Assembly (NCBI GenBank): GCA_027924645.1
Contig: BSBN01000040.1
Span: forward strand, 2,418,001 to 2,482,000
From: Cunninghamia lanceolata
Taxonomy: Eukaryota; Streptophyta; Pinopsida; Cupressales; Cupressaceae
Direction of reading: 5' to 3'
DNA length: 64,000 bases
The stretch's first letter is position 1; every line of letters starts with the position of its first letter. The notes below the pieces were generated by a model. It saw only the letters and a list, made by a program, of their open reading frames with translations, made no database searches and was not told the origin of the DNA. Made by a program: the position numbers and the translations under genes. Positions 58,567 through 64,000 of the stretch are shown here, piece after piece.

Positions 58567-59335
58567 AAACTTAAAGCTTCCAGTCATTCCACCATCCCCA
58601 AGGGATCCATAAATGCAAAATTAGATGCCTCTACTGATAAAGCCAAACATCCTAAGGGTCCTCATGCCTCAGGACATAAAAACAAAGAGTCAAAGAAAAA
58701 TCAATCCAAAAAGTTATCCAAGCCCATACCTCCACAAGCAAAGTCCAAAACCATAATGGTATGGGTACCTAAGCAACAAGAAATCAAGTTAAATGAGGCA
58801 TCTACCTCTAAAAAATCCCAACCATCTACTCCCATCTCAAATTCTCATTCCTCTCAAAAGTGTCAAAACATTCCATCCCACAAGCAAAACAAAAGTAATA
58901 AAACGCCTAAGTCTATGTGGGTTCCTAAAGCCCTTCATCACCCATCTCCTAAGAAAACATCTCCATTGCACCCTACACCACCTCTGCATCACAAGCTTCA
59001 ATGTTTATCGTGCAACCATTGGTCATGGTTCCCTTCTATTCTGCAATAAATCTACCATCATTCATCCACTATCCTACATACCATCCACATACTATCCCTA
59101 TGGTCCATGCTTTGGCATAAGTCTGACATAATCCACATTGTAATCCACTATTTTCCCTACATAATCCACATCATAATCCACTTTTCTCCCCTCTAGAATC
59201 CACGTCATAATCCACTATCTGCCTAATTCATTTGCCTTCCATGTATCCCTTACCAGCATCAATGAGGGCACTTGACATGGTCCATGTGAGGACATCATTC
59301 TCTAATGGGACTATAACCTTTCAGTGCAGCAAAAT
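58567..59335 (+). pseudogene. Copia gag-pol linker fragment, copy 1
   Basis: An open stretch from about 58580 to 59049: Ser/Lys/Pro-rich with two W-V-P-K motifs (MVWVPKQQ, SMWVPKAL), like the region after the copia zinc knuckle. Short ATAATCCACAT-type repeats follow (59125-59220). It forms one unit with the flanking telomere-like array. Confidence 0.55.
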
Positions 59336-59756
59336 GCATCCTTCAACCCTCAACCCTAAAAACTATACCTTAAAGCCTAATCCCTCCACCCTAAACCTTA
59401 ATCCCTCAACCCTAAACACTATCCCTAAAGCCTGAAGCCTCGACCCTTAAACCTTAAACCCTAAACCCTATCCTGAAATCCTCAACTCTAAACACTATAC
59501 CTTAAACCCTAATCCCTCAACCCTAAACCCTAATCCCTTATCGATAAACCTTAAGACCTATCCCTAAAGCCTCGACCCTCAACACTTGAACCTTAAATCT
59601 TAAACCCTATCCCTAAACTCTCAACCCTAAACACTATGCCTTAAACCCTAATCCCTCAACTCTAAACCCTAAACCCTAAACCCTAAACCCTAAATGCTCA
59701 ACCCTCAATACTATACCTTAAACCCTAATCCCTCAACCCTCAACCCTCAACCCTAA
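59336..59756 (+). repeat. Interstitial telomere-like array 2
   Basis: Same mix of CCCTAAA variants as array 1, about 1.2 kb downstream. Confidence 0.9.
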
Positions 59757-60581
59757 TCTTAAAGCTAAACTTAAATCTTCCAGTCATTCCACCATCCCCA
59801 AGGGATCCAGAAATGCAAAATTAGATGCCTCTACTGATAGAGCCCAACATCCTAAGGATCCTCATGTGTTAGGACATAAAAATAAAGAGTCAAAGAAAAA
59901 TCAATCCAAAAAGTTATCCAAGCCCATATCTCCACAAGAAAAGTCCAAAACCAAAATGGTATGGGTACCTAAGCAACAAGAAATCAAATTAAATGAGGCA
60001 TCTACCTCTAAAAAATCCCAACCATCTACTCCCATCTCAAATTTCCATTCCACTCAAAAGTGTCAAAACATTCCATCCCACAAACAAAAAAAAAGTAATA
60101 AAATGCCTAAGTCTATGTGGGTTCCTAAAGCCCTTCATCATCCATCTCCTAAGAAAACATCTCCATTGCACCCTACACCACATCCACATCACAAGCTTTA
60201 ATGTTTATCACAATGTGTGCAACCATTGGTCATGGTTACCTTCCATTCTGTAATAAATCTACCATCATTCATCCACTATCCTACATACCCTCCACATACC
60301 ATCCCTATGGTCCATGCTTTGGCATAAGTCTAACATAATCCACATCATAATCCATTATTTTCCCTACATAATCCAGATCATAATCCACTATTTTCCCTAC
60401 ATAATCCACATCATATTCCACTTTTCTTCCCTCTAGAATCCACGTCATAATCTACTATCTGCCTAATTCATTTGCCTTCCATGTATCCCTTACCAAGATC
60501 AATGAGGGCACTCGACATGGTCCATATGAGGACATCATTCTCTAATGGGACTATAACCTTTGAGTGCAATGCAACACATCC
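59757..60581 (+). pseudogene. Copia gag-pol linker fragment, copy 2
   Basis: Closely matches copy 1 (open 59866-60201 with the same W-V-P-K motifs), with an extra ATAATCCA unit near 60370. Confidence 0.6.
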
Positions 60582-61003
60582 TTCAACCCTCAACCCTAAA
60601 TACTATACCTTAAACCCTAACCTATCCACCCTAAACCCTAATCCCTCAACCCTAAACACTATCCCTAAAGCTTGAAGCTTCAAGCCTTAAACCTTAAACC
60701 CTGAACCCTATCCCTAAATCCTCAACCCTAAACACTATACCTTAAACCCTAATCCATCAACCCTAAACCCTAATCCCTCAACCCTAAACCCTAATCCCTT
60801 ATCGGTAAACCTTAAACCCTATCCCTAAAGCCTCAACCCTTAACACTTGAACCTTAAATCCTAAACCCTATCCCTAAACCCTCAACCCTAAACACTATGC
60901 CTTAAACCCTAATCTCTCAACTCTAAACCCTAATCCCTAAACCCTAAACCCTAAACCCTCAAAACTATACCTTAAACCCTAATCCCTCAACCCTCAAGCC
61001 TAA
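60582..61003 (+). repeat. Interstitial telomere-like array 3
   Basis: As arrays 1 and 2. Confidence 0.9.
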
Positions 61004-61275
61004 TCTTAAAGATAAACTTAAATCTTCCAGTCATTCCACCATCCCCAAGGGATCCAAAAATGCAAAATTAGATACCTCTACTGATAAAGTCAAACATCCT
61101 AAGGGTCCTCATGCCTCAGGACATAAAAGTTATCCAAAACCTCCACAAGCAAAGTCCAAAACCAAAATGGTATGGGAACCTAAGCAACAAGAAATCAAGT
61201 TAAATGAGGCATCTACCTCTAAAAATCCCAACCATCTACTCCCATCTCAAATTCCCATTCCACTCAAAAGACAAC
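61004..61275 (+). pseudogene. Copia gag-pol linker fragment, copy 3 (truncated)
   Basis: Matches the first 270 bp of the other copies but lacks about 30 bp near 61125 and ends at CACTCAAAAG near 61270. The second W-V-P-K motif is missing. Confidence 0.7.
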
Positions 61276-61807
61276 CAGTGAGTAATGGAAATCAGTTATG
61301 AATATATAAATAAAGATGACACCAAATGAAGCACACAGATCGGCCTAAAACTAGGAGAGTCCCACTGATGCAATTTGACATTTCAAAATTCAAAAAATCT
61401 GTTGCATTCATTTCCAATGATGGACATTAATGGTCATGTGAATGAACATTATATGAACAATTTTGATTGAAAAGGGATTGAACTTGTTAGAACCAGAAAA
61501 AAATTTACATCTCTCACCAACCTCTTCACACTTATCCTCTGTATACCATGGAAATTGGCCATATTATAATTTTGTGATTAAAACAATTTATGAAAATTTG
61601 TGGGACAAGATCCATATTAACTCCTATTGCTAAAACATGTGTAACAAAATCCTATTAGAACAATTACATTTATGAACAAATCCTCATAATATCTTTTCCT
61701 AAGTGTATCAGCCTAGCAACACTTCATCGTTGGAACCCTATTTATAGCTCCACTGACAGCCCTATGAAAAACAATTTACAGCCTTATATATCTAAAAATA
61801 CCTTGTC
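61276..61807. other. Unassigned DNA
   Basis: No gene or repeat recognised. Confidence 0.4.
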
Positions 61808-62340
61808 GAGCTAACCTTTAAAGTCCTTCCCCCGATAGACCGATATAGCCAACTACAGTGAGCTCATCGTTGCAACACACAGTCATCGGTAGGATAGATA
61901 TTCATATTCCCCCGATGACCTAATATAACTGTGGGTTATCAAAAATTAGACATAATTGGCCGAACATGCCCTCATCGTTGGAGTTCCCATCATACTCCCA
62001 CCGATAGTCCTATAAACATAACTCATAGCCATATCGGGCTAACAATATCCTATCAACCTAACTATTGAGAGTCCCTCACCGATAGACTGATAAAATCAAC
62101 AAAAGCTAGCACATCGTTGTGACTCATAAACATTGGCAAAACAAATGTTTATGTTCCCCCGATAACCCGATATGACCATAAGTTACCCAAAGGTGCAATA
62201 TTGCCCAAGATAAGGCACATCGGGGTTGTTACCTGGCGTCCCACTAATACACTGACACAAAGAGTTCATCGATGAAGGAAGATGACATCGGTGAAACATA
62301 AATAACAGTCTCAACGATGTAGTGATATTAATTATTGTGA
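61808..62340 (+). repeat. Diverged tandem repeat with CCGATA/CATCG motifs
   Basis: At least two units of about 230 bp (starting near 61808 and 62036): TCG(A/G)GCTAAC, GAGTCC.TC.CCGATAGAC.GATA, CATCGTTG, ATTCATATTCCCCCGATGACC-like, then TTATCAAAA/TTACCCAAA. A third, weaker copy runs to about 62335. The motif density suggests regulatory DNA of an LTR. Confidence 0.65.
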
Positions 62341-62606
62341 CATCCCGAGGCATCATTCAAATATTCAAAATAAATGACGACAGAAATGAAAGGTGCATTT
62401 ATGAATGAGGAATAAAAGTGAGTTGCACCACAGTTTGATCACATAGCTCCTGTAAAACTTGAACAAATTGCAAAAGGGACTGAAGGAGAAGGGGACTGAA
62501 GATCTCACATAGTAAAGCGAAGAAAAACTAGTGGGAAAGCGAAATTCAAGTAAGTACACCGATCCCAGCTGAGAAATTCTATCTCTTAAAGGTTTGAATT
62601 CAAGAA

Positions 62607-62985
62607 ATGGGAGATAGTGCAGAAAAACCTAAAAATGAAAAGAGACCATTAAACCAAGACTTGATAGATCAAGCAATGGGAGATAGTGCTGAAAAACCTA
62701 AAAATAAGAAACATAAAACTAAAAAGAGACCATTAAACCAAGACTTGATAGATCAGTGTCTTGGGTTAGGACCAAGACCAAAAAGAAGTGTATAGATGAA
62801 TCCCTCACATGATCAATTGTTGGACAATCACAAGGACTTGGGAGATGTATGGACTCCACTACGAGGGTATGAACTTTTCTTATACCACTACAGAAAACAA
62901 TATAGGTTTTTACGAGTCTATAACCTTTGAAGGCTAAATCTAGAGAAATTAGTTGTGCCAGAGGTGTTTGTCAATGTGGAATTAA
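62607..62985 (+). pseudogene. Small retroelement ORF with duplicated N terminus
   Basis: From ATG 62607 one frame continues to 62985 with a TAG (62793-62795) and a TGA (62928-62930). The first 50 codons hold a repeat: MGDSAEKPKN...RPLNQDLIDQ occurs twice. The downstream part reads YELFLYHYRKQYRFLRVYNL and LVVPEVFVNVEL. No family recognised. It is cut off by the LTR starting at 62986. The duplication is at DNA level too (GATAGTGC.GAAAAACCTAAAAA). Confidence 0.5.
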
Positions 62986-64000
62986 TGTATACGCCTAAAA
63001 ATGACACAAATCATCCTAAATAAATATTCTAAATATTTATTCCATTCTTCTATTAATTAAATAAATATTCCAAATTTATTTAATCAATTCACTATCTCAC
63101 AATTAAATAAATTCTATTTATTTAATTAAAATTCTTCTAAAGTCCTTCACAATTAAATAATCATAAATTATTTAATTAAGCCTAATTCCTCTATCCTAAA
63201 GTTCTAAATTCAAAATTCCACATCACCTTTACACCTCACCTTTTCCACCTCACCTTGTCCACCTCATCAGGTTGCACATGTAATTAAATATATTTAATAT
63301 TTAATTACCTTATTTTCCCTCACCCACAGGGCCTATTTCTTCTCCAATCAGAGGTCAGTTAACCAATCAATCAAATCTGTTAACTAACCTGTCAGTTGAG
63401 TCAAATCCTCGATCAATCCAGTCAGTTCCACAATCCACTCTTCTAACTGATCAATCAATTTTGTTAACAGATCAGTCAAGTCTGTTAACTCTCCAATCAG
63501 TTTTGTCACATCCCACCTTTCATGATGGAGCTGGGACACTTGACGCGTTTCCACTGGTTGCACATTCCTCAACCATCCTCAGCCGTTGATCTTCATATCT
63601 TCTCTCAACCGTTGATTCCTATTCCTCCGAGTCTATAAATGAAGCTTCATCCTTCCATTCTAATCATCCAGGCTTTTGACATCGTTACTCTGCAAAAATA
63701 TCACCAGCGCGCCTTTGGCACCCATTTGTCATCCACAAGCTTGAGATCACCATTGTTGCATTGGAGCTCACCTTCATTGCACATCACACCATAGCCGTTC
63801 ACCATCGACTTCCTCAAACAGCTTTAAAAGATTGCACTCTCTGAGGGCTCATCTCATTTGCGAAAGGACGATTCGTGATAGGCGAACAACAGAAGTTTCG
63901 AAACGGAAGAGGTTTGTTGTGTTTGTTCATTGCTTTGTTCATTTGAATCTTCTTTGTTTCTCTATTCTGTTGATGTTTGGGTTTTATTTAATTCATTTGA
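62986..64000 (+). repeat. LTR of a further element, incomplete at window end
   Basis: Begins TGTATACGCCTAAAAATGAC. AT-rich U3 contains AATTAAATAAA repeats and a block (63350-63510) of about six diverged (A/G)TCAGTCAA.TCTGTTAAC units. A TATA box TATAAAT is at 63634-63640. No primer site is reached before the end, so the LTR is at least 1 kb. Confidence 0.6.
63634..63640 (+). promoter_or_regulatory. LTR TATA box
   Basis: TCTATAAATGAAG, with an A/C-rich stretch about 30 bp downstream suited to transcription start. Confidence 0.6.

Noticed and set aside
58272..61003. A true chromosome end
   Set aside because: The arrays are degenerate, broken by copia fragments and followed by several kilobases of other repeats.
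1..64000. CRISPR array, rRNA or bacterial operon features
   Set aside because: Repeats lack spacer structure, no rRNA motifs occur, and gene order and element types are those of a plant nuclear genome.

Overview
This 64 kb window is plant nuclear DNA made almost wholly of nested, decayed transposable elements. It is AT-rich. I found no single-copy host gene, tRNA, rRNA or CRISPR array. Evidence for a seed plant with a large repeat-rich genome: LTR retrotransposons primed by initiator Met-tRNA (TGGTATCAGAGC), an L1-type LINE with a C-terminal RNase H, a CACTA DNA transposon, an endogenous caulimovirid-like pararetrovirus and interstitial CCCTAAA-type arrays. The last two would fit a gymnosperm, but that is inference. 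Nearly every reading frame is broken, mostly by TAG or TAA stops with the frame kept.

Layout. (1) 1-1483: AT-rich filler. (2) 1484-4169 and 18945-20765: the 5' part of a minus-strand Ty3/gypsy element A (LTR, PBS, gag), split by the next element. (3) 4170-18944: a minus-strand pol-less LTR element ('outer') inserted into that gag. Its 5' LTR was later hit by a plus-strand relative ('inner', 10213-17831). Both carry a coiled-coil/CCHC gag-like ORF and the same unfamiliar long ORF2, and no protease, integrase or reverse transcriptase. (4) 20766-24272: a third long unfamiliar retroelement ORF (B, minus). (5) 24482-34956: LTR-like DNA, a 550-bp tandem duplication, AT-rich leader repeats and ORF C of a plus-strand element, interrupted by a full-length LINE (27064-33193, 16-bp target duplication). 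(6) 34957-36986: 3' LTR and RNase H end of a Ty1/copia element D, whose LTR resembles the pol-less family. (7) 36987-about 58150: a CACTA scaffold with a terminus, a 12-bp minisatellite, transposase exons and subterminal repeats. Other LTR-like DNA (about 40600-44400) and a rearranged endogenous pararetrovirus (about 47215-55383) lie within it. (8) 58270-61280: a higher-order tandem repeat joining telomere-like arrays to a copia gag-pol fragment. (9) 61808-64000: tandem repeats, a small retroelement ORF and a 5'-type LTR that runs off the window.

The best candidate for something undescribed is the ORF2 family. Two diverged copies keep the same gene order, homologous N and C termini and an open frame apart from stops. 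ORF B may be a distant third. The copia element D shares LTR blocks and the polypurine-tract arrangement with the two pol-less elements, so it is a plausible relative of their mobilising partner.
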